The notes: generated from the sequence alone by a model not told the origin. Positions 1 to 8,218 are shown, numbered from the stretch's first letter. The stretch: 64,000 bases of DNA from CBDDLD01 sp965250025 (GCA_965250025.1 OZ252283.1:1612001-1676000); one strand, 5' to 3'. Numbers and translations: made by a program.

Positions 1-2
1 TC

Positions 3-347
3 CTCTCTCTTGATGATGGCACTCATATGGTTATTCCTCAGCAACGTACTTATAGTAATAAAGTATCGATTATGACAGATGAATATCCCGACACACCCGG
101 TATTATAAATGTGATCAGTAAATCTGAAACGCTTCAAAAATTGAGCTTTAATACTAACAGAAATGAAAGCCAACTGACCTATCTGGATATGAATGGCTTA
201 AATAATGTAACTGTAGATAATAAATTATCCTCAGCTATAGCTACGGTAAAAAGTAATACAAATGTTAACGAGCTATGGAAATGGTTTGTTATTTTTGCAC
301 TGGCTTTCTTAATTACAGAAATGCTAATTTTAAAGTATCTTAAATGA
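3..347 (+). CDS. C-terminal end of a BatA-like membrane protein (partial)
   Basis: The reading frame is open to the left edge, so this is the 3' end of a longer gene; the first ATG (base 27) is internal. About 114 residues are visible: a soluble stretch, then one transmembrane helix (WFVIFALAFLITEMLILKYL) at the extreme C-terminus. In Flavobacteriaceae the gene just upstream of this dihydroorotase type usually encodes a BatA/von Willebrand-type membrane protein ending in such a helix, so that is the inferred identity; the diagnostic N-terminus is outside the window. The stop overlaps the next start by 4 bases (ATGA), indicating translational coupling. Moderate confidence in family, high confidence that it is coding. 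Confidence 0.7.
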   Translation, partial: LSLDDGTHMVIPQQRTYSNKVSIMTDEYPDTPGIINVISKSETLQKLSFNTNRNESQLTYLDMNGLNNVTVDNKLSSAIATVKSNTNVNELWKWFVIFALAFLITEMLILKYLK

Positions 348-1603
348 ATGCACTCCTGAAATCTGCAACCATCGTTGATTCTAAAAGTGATTTTCACAAT
401 CAAAAGGTTGATATTTTAATAGAGAACGGAACCATTGTTAAAATTTCTAAACGCATTTCCAACCCCAATCATTACACTGAAATTAAATTACCCAATTTGC
501 ACGTCTCTCAGGGATGGTTTGATAGTAGTGTGTCGTTTGGAGAACCCGGTTATGAAGAAAGAGAAACTCTGAAAAACGGATTGCATACTGCAGCTTTGTC
601 TGGCTTTACGGATGTTGCTGTAAATGCCAATACGTATCCCGTAATCGATAGTAATACAGACGTTACCTTTTTACGGTCAAAAGCACATGATCATGCTGTA
701 AACCTCCATCCCTACGGTGCTCTTACTAAAGAAAGCAAAGGCACAGATCTGGCAGAGCTTTTTGATATGAAAAGCGCAGGAGCAATAGCATTTAGTGACT
801 ATCAAAGACCTATAACTAACCCTAATCTCACTAAAATTGCTTTGCAATACGCTGCTGGTTTTGATGGTTTGATATGTTCATTTCCTCAGGAGTCTAAAAT
901 TACGGGCTTAGGGGTAATGAATGAGCATATTACCAGTACCAGAATAGGACTTAAAGGTAATCCTGCTTTGGCTGAAGACCTACAGATCGCCCGCGATTTA
1001 TTTATTTTAGAATATACTGGTGGTAAATTGCATATTCCTACCATTTCTACAGCAAAATCAGTATCACTGATACGAGAAGCTAAATCTAAGAAATTAGATG
1101 TCAGTTGTAGCGTTGCTATCCATAACCTGTATTTTGAAGATACTGTGCTTGAAGATTTTAATACCAATTATAAGGTAATGCCACCATTACGTACTAAAGT
1201 AGATATCGATGCACTTATCGATGGGGTAAAAGACGGTACTATTGATATGGTGACTTCAGATCATAACCCCATGGATATTGAACTTAAAAAAGTAGAATTT
1301 GATCATGCCAAATATGGCACTATAGGTCTTGAATCTGCTTTTGGTGCATTGCAAAACCTATTTACATTAAAAAAGACTATTGGCCTTTTAACACAGGGTA
1401 GAGATCGATTTAAAATCAAATCATCATCTATAAACACAGGTGAACCTGCTCAATTGAGTTTATTTGATCCGGATGCCTTATCTACTTTTACCGAAGATGA
1501 TATCATTTCAAAATCAAAAAACAGTGCTTTTCTTGGTCAAACACTTAAAGGAAAAGTGTATGGTATCATTGCGAATAACAAAATAGAAATTACTCATGAC
1601 TGA
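344..1603 (+). CDS. Dihydroorotase-like amidohydrolase, metal site degenerate
   Basis: This 419-residue protein has the full length and layout of class I dihydroorotase, the pyrimidine-synthesis enzyme that cyclises carbamoyl aspartate. The metal-binding DxHxHxREPG motif of active enzymes reads DSSVSFGEPG at residues 60-69, so both histidines and the substrate arginine are absent. The later LHxCH motif reads LHIPT, losing another ligand. The histidine of the TPHH region (AIHN) and the SDH aspartate region are kept. It therefore looks like a catalytically dead paralogue, comparable to the PyrC' subunit that supports aspartate transcarbamoylase in Pseudomonas; a structural role is inference. 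It is translationally coupled to both neighbours (ATGA overlap upstream, 8-base overlap downstream). Confidence 0.85.
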   Translation: MNALLKSATIVDSKSDFHNQKVDILIENGTIVKISKRISNPNHYTEIKLPNLHVSQGWFDSSVSFGEPGYEERETLKNGLHTAALSGFTDVAVNANTYPVIDSNTDVTFLRSKAHDHAVNLHPYGALTKESKGTDLAELFDMKSAGAIAFSDYQRPITNPNLTKIALQYAAGFDGLICSFPQESKITGLGVMNEHITSTRIGLKGNPALAEDLQIARDLFILEYTGGKLHIPTISTAKSVSLIREAKSKKLDVSCSVAIHNLYFEDTVLEDFNTNYKVMPPLRTKVDIDALIDGVKDGTIDMVTSDHNPMDIELKKVEFDHAKYGTIGLESAFGALQNLFTLKKTIGLLTQGRDRFKIKSSSINTGEPAQLSLFDPDALSTFTEDDIISKSKNSAFLGQTLKGKVYGIIANNKIEITHD

Positions 1604-1931
1604 ACAAACCATAAAGGAAGGTAAGACCTATGCCTTTGTAGCTTATATTACACTCATAGGAACATTGATCGCTTTTTTCATGAATCAGGAAAAGCGCAAT
1701 AGTTTTACATCATTTCATATCAGACAGGCCTTAGGTTTATGGCTCTTATATATGCTCATTGCTTATTTTTTTGTGAGTAGATTTGATATGTGGATGATAT
1801 CTTTTGCGTTTTGGACCTTCTTCTTTGTGCTGTTCCTCTATGGTATTATTGGTGCCATGACCGGCAAACTTCATAAAGTTCCATTGGTTGGTGATTTGTT
1901 TCAAAAATTATTCAAAAGTATCGGACAGTAG
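1596..1931 (+). CDS. Small DUF4870-like integral membrane protein
   Basis: A 111-residue protein with three or four predicted membrane helices: TYAFVAYITLIGTLIAFFM, ALGLWLLYMLIAYFFV, and MISFAFWTFFFVLFLYGIIG. The segment between helices (RNSFTSFHIRQALGLWLL) is the 'xxFHxRQAL' loop typical of DUF4870/Tic20-like small membrane proteins. No enzymatic function can be assigned. Its start overlaps the dihydroorotase gene by 8 bases and its stop is followed one base later by the start of the esterase, so it sits inside a tightly coupled four-gene operon. Confidence 0.75.
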   Translation: MTEQTIKEGKTYAFVAYITLIGTLIAFFMNQEKRNSFTSFHIRQALGLWLLYMLIAYFFVSRFDMWMISFAFWTFFFVLFLYGIIGAMTGKLHKVPLVGDLFQKLFKSIGQ

Positions 1932-1932
1932 T

Positions 1933-2580
1933 ATGGCTATAGCTTTAGATTACGTTTCTCGTCCATCATCATTAAGTGCCAATGCGCCATTACTCATTAT
2001 GTGTCATGGTTATGGTAGCGATGAGAATGATCTGTTTTCCTTTGCTTCTGAATTACCGGAAACACTCTACATCGTATCGTTAAAAGCACCTTACCCGATG
2101 CAACCTTATGGAAATGCCTGGTATGCTATTAATTTTGATGCAGAACAAGGTAAATGGAATGATAAAGAACAGGCAATAGCCTCAAGAGACCTTATAGCAC
2201 AATGTATTGATGAATTGTGTCGTGAGCTGCCCGTGGATGCAAACAACGTTACACTTTTAGGTTTCAGCCAAGGTACTATACTCAGTTATGGCGTAGCACT
2301 CACCTACCCTGAGAAAGTGACAAACGTAGTAGCCTTAAGTGGTTATATATATCCCGAAATTTTACCTAAAGAAGTCTCAACAAAAGATTACAGTCACCTA
2401 CGGTTTTATTGTTCTCACGGTAGCGTTGATCAGGTGATACCTGTTGAATGGGCAAGGCAAATAAGCCCTTTTCTGGAAACTCTGAATATTGATCATACAT
2501 ACTCTGAATTTCCTGTAGGCCATGGTGTAGCGCCTCAGAATTTCTTTGAATTTAAAGATTGGCTAAAAGCCAGAATCTAA
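1933..2580 (+). CDS. Alpha/beta hydrolase of the carboxylesterase/acyl-protein thioesterase family
   Basis: A 215-residue serine hydrolase. The nucleophile elbow GFSQGT, the early CHGYGSDENDLFSFA oxyanion segment, the acid loop CSHGSVDQVIPV and the late PVGHGV histidine motif appear in the order expected for the small carboxylesterase/phospholipase (YpfH/EstB-like) family. It probably hydrolyses short acyl esters in the cytoplasm; no signal peptide is present. The start at 1933 (MAIALDYVSRP) is chosen because the longer frame from 1888 would run deep into the preceding gene, whereas this ATG lies one base after its stop. The gene ends convergently, overlapping the next gene by 4 bases. Confidence 0.85.
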   Translation: MAIALDYVSRPSSLSANAPLLIMCHGYGSDENDLFSFASELPETLYIVSLKAPYPMQPYGNAWYAINFDAEQGKWNDKEQAIASRDLIAQCIDELCRELPVDANNVTLLGFSQGTILSYGVALTYPEKVTNVVALSGYIYPEILPKEVSTKDYSHLRFYCSHGSVDQVIPVEWARQISPFLETLNIDHTYSEFPVGHGVAPQNFFEFKDWLKARI

Positions 2581-3086
2581 TAAGTATGTATAGGATACAT
2601 GAAGTAATCTGTAAGTGTGTATTTCAGATTATTGTTTTCATCAATGCTGTAGTTTATAAATAACTCCCCCCAATGTTTACCATCTGTGAAATTGGCAATG
2701 ATCCATTTGTGATTGATGATCCTAATTTCATTGATGAGCATTTTATTGTCGGTCATTGAAGCATAAGGTACTATTGGATGGTCTTCGCCTTTATGGGCAT
2801 TCATTTTATAGAGTTCATCATGAATTGCCGGAATAAGCTCATCTACCCTATAGCCTAAACTTTCAAAATAGCTTAATGCCTCTTCATTGCCCTCAATGTT
2901 AAAATTGCTCAAATTGAAAATCTTATCCTGAAGGTTGCTAATGGAATCTTTATATTGTGTTGTTTTTGTTTCGCATTTGGTAATCTTCTGCTCATAATCG
3001 TCAAGAATGTTTTTGGAATTGACATATTGAAAAATGATCAGTAATACTGAAAAAATAAACAGGTACATAAAAATTCTGCTCTTCAT
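2577..3086 (-). CDS. Membrane-anchored protein of unknown function
   Basis: A 169-residue protein with an N-terminal hydrophobic helix (IFMYLFIFSVLLIIFQYV) that is probably an uncleaved anchor, followed by a short coiled-coil stretch rich in K/E/T and a globular domain ending in FMYPIHTY. I do not recognise the family. It starts 3 bases after the MBL hydrolase stop on the same strand, so the two form one operon. Its 3' end overlaps the convergent esterase gene by 4 bases, leaving no room for a terminator between them. Confidence 0.7.
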   Translation of the reverse strand: MKSRIFMYLFIFSVLLIIFQYVNSKNILDDYEQKITKCETKTTQYKDSISNLQDKIFNLSNFNIEGNEEALSYFESLGYRVDELIPAIHDELYKMNAHKGEDHPIVPYASMTDNKMLINEIRIINHKWIIANFTDGKHWGELFINYSIDENNNLKYTLTDYFMYPIHTY

Positions 3087-3089
3087 AAC

Positions 3090-3851
3090 TTATAATGTAA
3101 TTTGTAGATTATCGTATGCTAAATAAACGTGTTGCGGTAACCGTTGTTGTACATCTTCGTGAAATCCCATCAAGTGACTTATATGGGTCAGATAGGCTTT
3201 TTTAGGTTGTACAGCCTCAATAAATGCCAAGGCCTCTTCAAGATTAAAATGCGACATATGAGGCTCTTCACGCAGTGCATTAACCACTAACACGTCAAGA
3301 TTATTGAGTTTTTCCCTTTCTTCATGTGGTACTGTTTTCATATCGGTCAGATACGCAAAATTCCCAAACCGAAATCCAAAAACCTGAAGCTTATGATGAA
3401 ACCCTTCAATAGGTGTTACCCTTATATTCCCTAGATCAAAAGGCCGATTTTGGATCTCATGTTGTATTACGCTGGGAACACCGGGATACTTCTCTCCTGT
3501 AGCAAAAATATAATCAAATCGTTTGCTTAATGCTTTTAAAACGCGTTGGTGCGCATAAACATCAATATCTCCCTGCTTAAAGAAAAAAGGACGTATATCA
3601 TCTAACCCCATAGTATGATCTGCATGTTCATGGGTAAACAATATTCCATCAATTCTAGAGCATTTTGCATTGAGCATTTGCTGTCTGAAGTCCGGGCCAC
3701 AATCAACGACATAAGTATAATCATCCCATTCGATCAGAATGGAAACTCTAAGCCTTTTATCTTTTGGATCGTCACTCATACAAACGGGATGAGTGCTCCC
3801 TATTACAGGAATGCCTTGAGAGGTTCCAGTGCCTAAAAATGTTATATTCAA
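3090..3851 (-). CDS. MBL-fold metal-dependent hydrolase (PhnP-like phosphodiesterase family)
   Basis: A 253-residue metallo-beta-lactamase-fold protein. The N-terminal GTGTSQGIPVIG, the CxxC-like context VCMSDDPKDKRLRVSILIE, the metal motif THEHADHTMGLDD and the distal histidines (HHKL, THISH) match the PhnP/lipB-associated phosphodiesterase family. The annotated start is a TTG at 3851 giving LNITFLGTG. The longer ATG frame from 3929 would add 26 residues absent from the family and would begin upstream of the -7 promoter box at 3869-3876. It is co-transcribed with the membrane-anchored protein that follows. The cellular substrate is unknown. Confidence 0.85.
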   Translation of the reverse strand: MNITFLGTGTSQGIPVIGSTHPVCMSDDPKDKRLRVSILIEWDDYTYVVDCGPDFRQQMLNAKCSRIDGILFTHEHADHTMGLDDIRPFFFKQGDIDVYAHQRVLKALSKRFDYIFATGEKYPGVPSVIQHEIQNRPFDLGNIRVTPIEGFHHKLQVFGFRFGNFAYLTDMKTVPHEEREKLNNLDVLVVNALREEPHMSHFNLEEALAFIEAVQPKKAYLTHISHLMGFHEDVQQRLPQHVYLAYDNLQITL

Positions 3852-3868
3852 GACTGTTAACTTTGTAA

Positions 3869-3876
3869 CAAAAATA
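3869..3876 (-). promoter_or_regulatory. -7 box for the MBL hydrolase operon
   Basis: On the minus strand the octamer reads TATTTTTG, a full match to the Bacteroidota -7 consensus TAnnTTTG. It lies about 18 bases upstream of the TTG start at 3851, which supports that start. No clear TTG -33 box is seen, so strength is uncertain. Confidence 0.45.
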
Positions 3877-3886
3877 GGTTTATTTT

Positions 3887-3916
3887 TTTGTTTCCTATAG
3901 TAAAATAGTACCTTTG
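3887..3916 (+). promoter_or_regulatory. Promoter of the conserved 484-residue protein gene
   Basis: TTTG at 3887-3890 and TACCTTTG at 3909-3916, with 18 bases between, fit the Bacteroidota -33/-7 promoter. The predicted start of transcription is about 20 bases before the ATG at 3941. Confidence 0.6.
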
Positions 3917-3940
3917 TGAGAGTACACAAACCCGAATTTT

Positions 3941-5395
3941 ATGACTGAAATTACGTATAAGGGCGATAAGGAATTTGAGAACATTCCCTCACTAAAGGAT
4001 AAGGCCTTACGTATTAACCTCAATGCAGATATCTACGGTACTTTTGCTGAAATTGGTGCCGGCCAGGAAACGGTTCGACAATTCTTCAGAGCCGGAGGCG
4101 CTTCTGGTACGATAGCGAAAACGATGTCGGCCTATGATAAAGATTTTAGTGATGCCATTTATGGTATTGAAGATGATAAGCGTTATGTTACTGAAGCCCG
4201 ATTAAGAAAAATGCTAGATCATGAGATGAGCCTTATTGAGAAGCGGATCATCAGAGAAAAGCATCCTAATAAAATTTTCTTTACCTATGCCAATACCGTA
4301 GCGACTATAGACTTTGCTAAAAAATATAAGGGTCATGGTTGGGTCGGTATTAAATTTCAGGTAACTCCAGATGGCGAATACAATGAAATTGTACTGCATA
4401 TCAGATTCAAAGAAAATGATGCCAGATTACAACAAGAAACGCTTGGTATCTTAGGGACTAACTTAATTTATGGTGCTTTTTATAAGTACAATATGCCAAG
4501 AAAACTGTTACGCTATTTATACGATCATTTAGATAAAGATCAATTAGAGATTGACACTATTAACTTTTCCGGGCCTGTATTTGAAGATGTAGATAACCGA
4601 TTGATGAGTTTGCAATTGGTAAAGAATGGCATGACCGACGCCGTAATGTTTGCTCCAGATGGTAATAACGTTCTACCTGCTCGTGTGTTATATAAAAAGA
4701 ATATTCTTGCTTTAAGAGGTAGTTTCAGACCGGTGACCAAAGTTAATATGGACATGTTTGAAAAATCCTATGAAATGTTCATTAAAGAGAACAAAGTTGA
4801 TCCTGAAAAAACGCAGGTTATTTTTGAGATCACTTTATCTAACTTAAGAGCTGAAGGTGAAATTGACGAGCAGGATTTTATGGACCGAGCTAAATTATTA
4901 TGTTCTCTAGGTCAAACCGTATTGATATCGAATTTTCAGGAATATTATAGGCTTGTTGAATACTTTTCACAGTATTCTAAGAACAGGATGGGACTCTCTA
5001 TGGGGGTTAACAATCTCGTAGATATTTTTGATGAAAAATACTATCGTCATCTTAGTGGTGGTATATTAGAAGCCTTTGGTAAGTTATTCTTTAAAGACCT
5101 CAGAGTTTATCTGTACCCGCTACAAAATGAAGATGGTACACTTACCACTAGTGAAAACCTTAAAGTACACCCTAGGATGAAAGAGCTTTATAAGTTCTTT
5201 AAATACAATGGTAAGGTTGTAGATATTACAGATTATAATCAATCCATTCTATCTGTATTCTCAAGAGAAGTCTTAAAAATGATAGCTAATGGCGATGAAG
5301 GCTGGGAAAATATGCTTCCGGAAGGGGTGTCTAAACTCATTAAAGAAGAATGCCTTTTCGGATGTGAATCTGAAGAAGTATTGCACAAGAATTAA
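3941..5395 (+). CDS. Conserved cytoplasmic protein of unknown function (flavobacterial)
   Basis: A 484-residue protein with no signal peptide or membrane helix. It is well conserved in flavobacteria by my recollection, where databases have labelled it 'TonB-dependent receptor' or 'nicotinate-nucleotide adenylyltransferase'; nothing in the sequence supports either. It has no receptor plug or barrel and no HxGH nucleotidyltransferase motif. Recognisable features are a glycine-rich segment AEIGAGQETVRQFFRAGGAS near residues 37-56 and a conserved-looking central part around VIFEITLSNLRAEGEIDEQDF. It has its own promoter and ends at a bidirectional terminator shared with the peroxiredoxin gene. 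Confidence 0.8.
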   Translation: MTEITYKGDKEFENIPSLKDKALRINLNADIYGTFAEIGAGQETVRQFFRAGGASGTIAKTMSAYDKDFSDAIYGIEDDKRYVTEARLRKMLDHEMSLIEKRIIREKHPNKIFFTYANTVATIDFAKKYKGHGWVGIKFQVTPDGEYNEIVLHIRFKENDARLQQETLGILGTNLIYGAFYKYNMPRKLLRYLYDHLDKDQLEIDTINFSGPVFEDVDNRLMSLQLVKNGMTDAVMFAPDGNNVLPARVLYKKNILALRGSFRPVTKVNMDMFEKSYEMFIKENKVDPEKTQVIFEITLSNLRAEGEIDEQDFMDRAKLLCSLGQTVLISNFQEYYRLVEYFSQYSKNRMGLSMGVNNLVDIFDEKYYRHLSGGILEAFGKLFFKDLRVYLYPLQNEDGTLTTSENLKVHPRMKELYKFFKYNGKVVDITDYNQSILSVFSREVLKMIANGDEGWENMLPEGVSKLIKEECLFGCESEEVLHKN

Positions 5396-5414
5396 CTATA
5401 GCATATAGAATTTA

Positions 5415-5444
5415 TAAAAAAGCGGCCTAATGCCGCTTTTTTTA
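5415..5444. terminator. Bidirectional intrinsic terminator
   Basis: The hairpin AAAGCGGC-ctaat-GCCGCTTT is flanked by an A-run on the left and a T-run on the right, so it can end transcription from both sides. It lies between two convergent genes and reaches the stop codon of the peroxiredoxin gene. Confidence 0.9.
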
Positions 5445-5900
5445 TACGTTTTCCAGAATTTGATCCGTATGTATTTTTGCTTTTACTTTGTCGATTACTT
5501 TCGCTATATGCCCGTTTTCATCAATGACAAAGGTTAAACGATGAATACCATCAAATTCACGTCCCATGAATTTCTTTGGCCCCCATACACCATAAGCATT
5601 AATTACCGTTTTATCTACATCCGCCAATAATGGATACTGAAAGTCAAACTTTTTCTTAAAATTAGATTGCTTACGTTGGGTATCTGCACTTACACCAAGG
5701 ATCTCATACCCTGAGTCTTGTAAAACCTTATAATTATCGTTCAAATTACAAGCCTCAACCGTACATGTTGGGGTATTGGCTGCCGGATAAAAGAATAATG
5801 CTAACTTTTTTCCTTTGTAATCATTTAATGAAATGTCATTTCCATCCTGATCTTTAGCTGTAAAATCAGGAGCCTTATCACCTGCTTTTAAGTGTGTCAT
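5442..5900 (-). CDS. bcp: Thioredoxin-dependent thiol peroxidase (Bcp/PrxQ)
   Basis: A 152-residue peroxiredoxin that reduces hydrogen peroxide and organic hydroperoxides in the cytoplasm using thioredoxin. The motif PAANTPTCTVEACNLND carries the peroxidatic cysteine and, five residues later, the second cysteine typical of the Bcp/PrxQ subfamily. The N-terminus LKAGDKAPDFTAKDQDG is canonical. The ATG at 5900 (MTHLKAGDKAP) is chosen; a longer frame from 5942 would overlap the divergent endonuclease gene start at 5936. Only 35 bases separate the two divergent genes. Confidence 0.93.
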   Translation of the reverse strand: MTHLKAGDKAPDFTAKDQDGNDISLNDYKGKKLALFFYPAANTPTCTVEACNLNDNYKVLQDSGYEILGVSADTQRKQSNFKKKFDFQYPLLADVDKTVINAYGVWGPKKFMGREFDGIHRLTFVIDENGHIAKVIDKVKAKIHTDQILENV

Positions 5901-5935
5901 ATTGTTTAAATTTGTGTTCTGTAAAAATACAATGA

Positions 5936-6595
5936 ATGACAAAGCAAGAAAAGGTAGAATTTGTTATAAATACGTTAAATCAAATTTATCCTGAAATCCC
6001 GATACCATTAGAGCATAAAGATCCATATACCCTATTGATCGCCGTGCTAATGTCTGCGCAGAGTACTGATGTTAGGGTCAATCAAATCACACCCATACTA
6101 TTTGAAAAAGCAGATAACCCTTATGACATGGTAAAACTGAGTGTAGAAGACATACGTGAAATTATTAAACCTGTAGGGCTTTCACCTATGAAAAGTAAAG
6201 GCATTCATGGTTTGTCTCAGATTCTAATCGACAAGTATGATGGTGAAGTTCCTAAAACTTACGAAGCGCTTGAAGCGCTACCTGCAGTTGGACATAAAAC
6301 CGCTGCGGTAGTTTTATCACAGGCCTTTGGCATACCTGCATTTCCTGTAGATACTCATATACACCGTTTAATGTATCGTTGGAATCTCAGCAATGGTAAA
6401 AACGTAGTTCAAACTGAAAAAGACGCCAAACGTTTATTCCCAAAAACACTATGGAACGATTTGCATTTACAAATCATATGGTATGGCAGGGAATATTCGC
6501 CAGCCAGAGGCTGGGATTTAGATAAGGATATCATCACTAAAACCATAGGAAGAAAATCGGTTTTAGATCAATACTACAAAGCAAAACGGTCATAA
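5936..6595 (+). CDS. nth: Endonuclease III-family DNA glycosylase lacking the Fe-S cluster
   Basis: A 219-residue base-excision-repair glycosylase/AP lyase that removes oxidised pyrimidines. The helix-hairpin-helix motif LPAVGHKTAAVV holds the catalytic lysine (K121) and FPVDTHIHR the catalytic aspartate (D139). The C-terminal four-cysteine loop that binds [4Fe-4S] in E. coli Nth is missing; in fact the protein contains no cysteine at all, and the region reads WYGREYSPARGWDLDKDII. This appears to be the usual flavobacterial form. It is divergent from bcp, which may hint at a shared oxidative-stress role, but that is inference. Confidence 0.92.
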   Translation: MTKQEKVEFVINTLNQIYPEIPIPLEHKDPYTLLIAVLMSAQSTDVRVNQITPILFEKADNPYDMVKLSVEDIREIIKPVGLSPMKSKGIHGLSQILIDKYDGEVPKTYEALEALPAVGHKTAAVVLSQAFGIPAFPVDTHIHRLMYRWNLSNGKNVVQTEKDAKRLFPKTLWNDLHLQIIWYGREYSPARGWDLDKDIITKTIGRKSVLDQYYKAKRS

Positions 6596-6644
6596 ACAGT
6601 CTTGGTATAATTTTTGTTAGTTTTTTGTAAGAAAAATCAATCTA

Positions 6645-7187
6645 ATGAGAATTGTTTTAATTATTGCACTGTCTGCCGTATTGGCGTCTTGCATTCCTGT
6701 AAGAATAGCACCAAAGTTTAAAGATCATAAAGTAATGGTTGCTAAAAAATTCAAGCGCAGCCTTCCGAGAGAGACCTCATTCATCTTTAAGGACCCTAAA
6801 GATGCTAACGAGTTTTACAATTACATGAACACTAAATTTCAATTGAACCATGTTGATGTAGCCTATAATGTTCCTTTTGTTATTGAAGATAAAACATACT
6901 ACTTATCATACAAAGAAATAGGTATAGAAGATCAGATCCTAAATATGCCATTAATATTGATCGATGCTAAAATGGAGCAAGAAGGGCTTGTAAAACTTTT
7001 TGAAGATGACCATGTATCAAGAACAGGACATTGGTATCTAGTTTTAACCGTTTATGATGATAATTTTAAAAATTGTTTAAAAGCGTCCTATCTAATGCAA
7101 CCTAAAATTCTAGAATATCTTAAAGCATTGAAACAAGAATATCTCAATACACAGAATTACGAAGCATTGTTATTTGCAAAAAAATAG
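6645..7187 (+). CDS. Lipoprotein of unknown function
   Basis: A 180-residue protein with a lipoprotein signal peptide: MRIVLIIALSAVLASC places the lipidated cysteine at residue 16. The mature part is mixed alpha/beta in appearance, with no motif I recognise. It follows the endonuclease gene by 49 bases and ends directly at a strong palindromic terminator. Likely in the periplasm, attached to the inner or outer membrane. Function not assigned. Confidence 0.75.
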   Translation: MRIVLIIALSAVLASCIPVRIAPKFKDHKVMVAKKFKRSLPRETSFIFKDPKDANEFYNYMNTKFQLNHVDVAYNVPFVIEDKTYYLSYKEIGIEDQILNMPLILIDAKMEQEGLVKLFEDDHVSRTGHWYLVLTVYDDNFKNCLKASYLMQPKILEYLKALKQEYLNTQNYEALLFAKK

Positions 7188-7215
7188 TCCTGATTAATAT
7201 TAATCAGGACTTTCA
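7186..7215. terminator. Palindromic terminator
   Basis: A perfect 26-base inverted repeat (AGTCCTGATTAAT followed by its complement) begins inside the stop codon of the lipoprotein gene. An A-run precedes it and TTT follows. With no spacer the loop must come from the AATATT centre. Confidence 0.75.
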
Positions 7216-7421
7216 ATTAATTTAGAAGTGCTTCAAACTTCAATTTATTACTATTTATAACACTTAAAGCCTTAGAATAGTTAAGAATGAAACTAATTGT
7301 CTCTTCTTTTGGGTTCAAGTTATTTTGCTTTTGGGGACATTCCGAGTAAAGTTTTGCCATTTTCATCAATTGGTTGAGCGTTAATACACACTATAAACGC
7401 AGCAAAACTTTTATTATTGTA

Positions 7422-8006
7422 TCAATTGGTTAAAATGATATTATTTTTTTCGATCACCTTTCTTAAATTGATCAATGCATAGCGCATTCTCCCTAAAGCA
7501 GTATTGATGCTTACGCCCGTACGCTCGGATATTTCTTTAAAGCTCATATCCTGATACATACGCATTAAAAGCACTTGCTTTTGATCTTCTGGTAACTCTT
7601 CTATAATACGTCTTACATCAGATTCTACCTGCGATTTAATGATTGTCTTTTCAGCATTTAATGCAGAATCACTCAATACAGAAAATATGCTAAATTCTCC
7701 GGAGTTATCAAATTTAGGCATACGACTATTCTTCCTAAAATGGTCTATGACCAAATTATGTGAAATACGCATCACCCAGGGTAAAAACTTACCTTCTTCA
7801 TTATATTTTCCTAGTTTCAACGTTCTAATAACTTTTATAAACGTATCCTGAAAAATATCTTCAGTAATATCTCTGTCAAAAACTTTTGAATAAATAAAAC
7901 TGTAAATCTTTTGCTTGTGTCTGTGGATTAAAACCGAAAGCGCACTTTCGTCTCCTTTAATGTAGCTACTTACTAAAACAGCGTCTGCGATAAGTTCTTG
8001 TTTCAT
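7422..8006 (-). CDS. ECF-type RNA polymerase sigma factor
   Basis: A 194-residue sigma-70 family factor of the extracytoplasmic-function group. Region 2 is visible around IYSFIYSKVFDRDITEDIFQDTFIKVIRTL and PWVMRISHNLVIDHFRK, and region 4 around LPEDQKQVLLMRMYQDMSFKEISERTGVSINTALGRMRYALINLRK. No anti-sigma gene is adjacent, and in flavobacteria this factor is often found alone beside uvrA. ATG at 8006 is preferred; an ATG two codons upstream (8012) is possible. It is transcribed divergently from uvrA with a leader of about 100 bases. Confidence 0.9.
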   Translation of the reverse strand: MKQELIADAVLVSSYIKGDESALSVLIHRHKQKIYSFIYSKVFDRDITEDIFQDTFIKVIRTLKLGKYNEEGKFLPWVMRISHNLVIDHFRKNSRMPKFDNSGEFSIFSVLSDSALNAEKTIIKSQVESDVRRIIEELPEDQKQVLLMRMYQDMSFKEISERTGVSINTALGRMRYALINLRKVIEKNNIILTN

Positions 8007-8112
8007 AATCATTACTTTAAGGGCAAAGAAGTAATCTTCTTGTGCTTGGGGTTTAGCTTTTTTTTAAAGTAATGTTATATGATACGCTGTTGTTTTATAA
8101 TTGTTTATGTCT

Positions 8113-8144
8113 CAAATATAACAACAATCGTTCCTAAAAAACAA
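8113..8144 (-). promoter_or_regulatory. Promoter of the ECF sigma factor gene
   Basis: On the minus strand TTG (8144-8142), 21 bases, then TATATTTG (8120-8113) fit the Bacteroidota promoter consensus. It would give a 5' leader of about 100 bases. Confidence 0.5.
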
Positions 8145-8189
8145 AAAATCGCATAAAATTTTAACATTTAAATCAATGAAGTCTCATTT

Positions 8190-8218
8190 TTTGGGCTGAA
8201 ATACTTATAGTATCTTTG
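8190..8218 (+). promoter_or_regulatory. Promoter of uvrA
   Basis: TTTG (8190-8193), 17 bases, then TATCTTTG (8211-8218) match the Bacteroidota -33/-7 consensus. The ATG of uvrA lies 24 bases beyond the -7 box. No SOS-type palindrome was recognised nearby. Confidence 0.6.

Noticed and set aside
7186..7211. Perfect 26-base palindrome as a regulator operator
   Set aside because: It begins inside the stop codon of a gene, is flanked by an A-run and short T-run, and lies far from any start; a terminator is the simpler reading.
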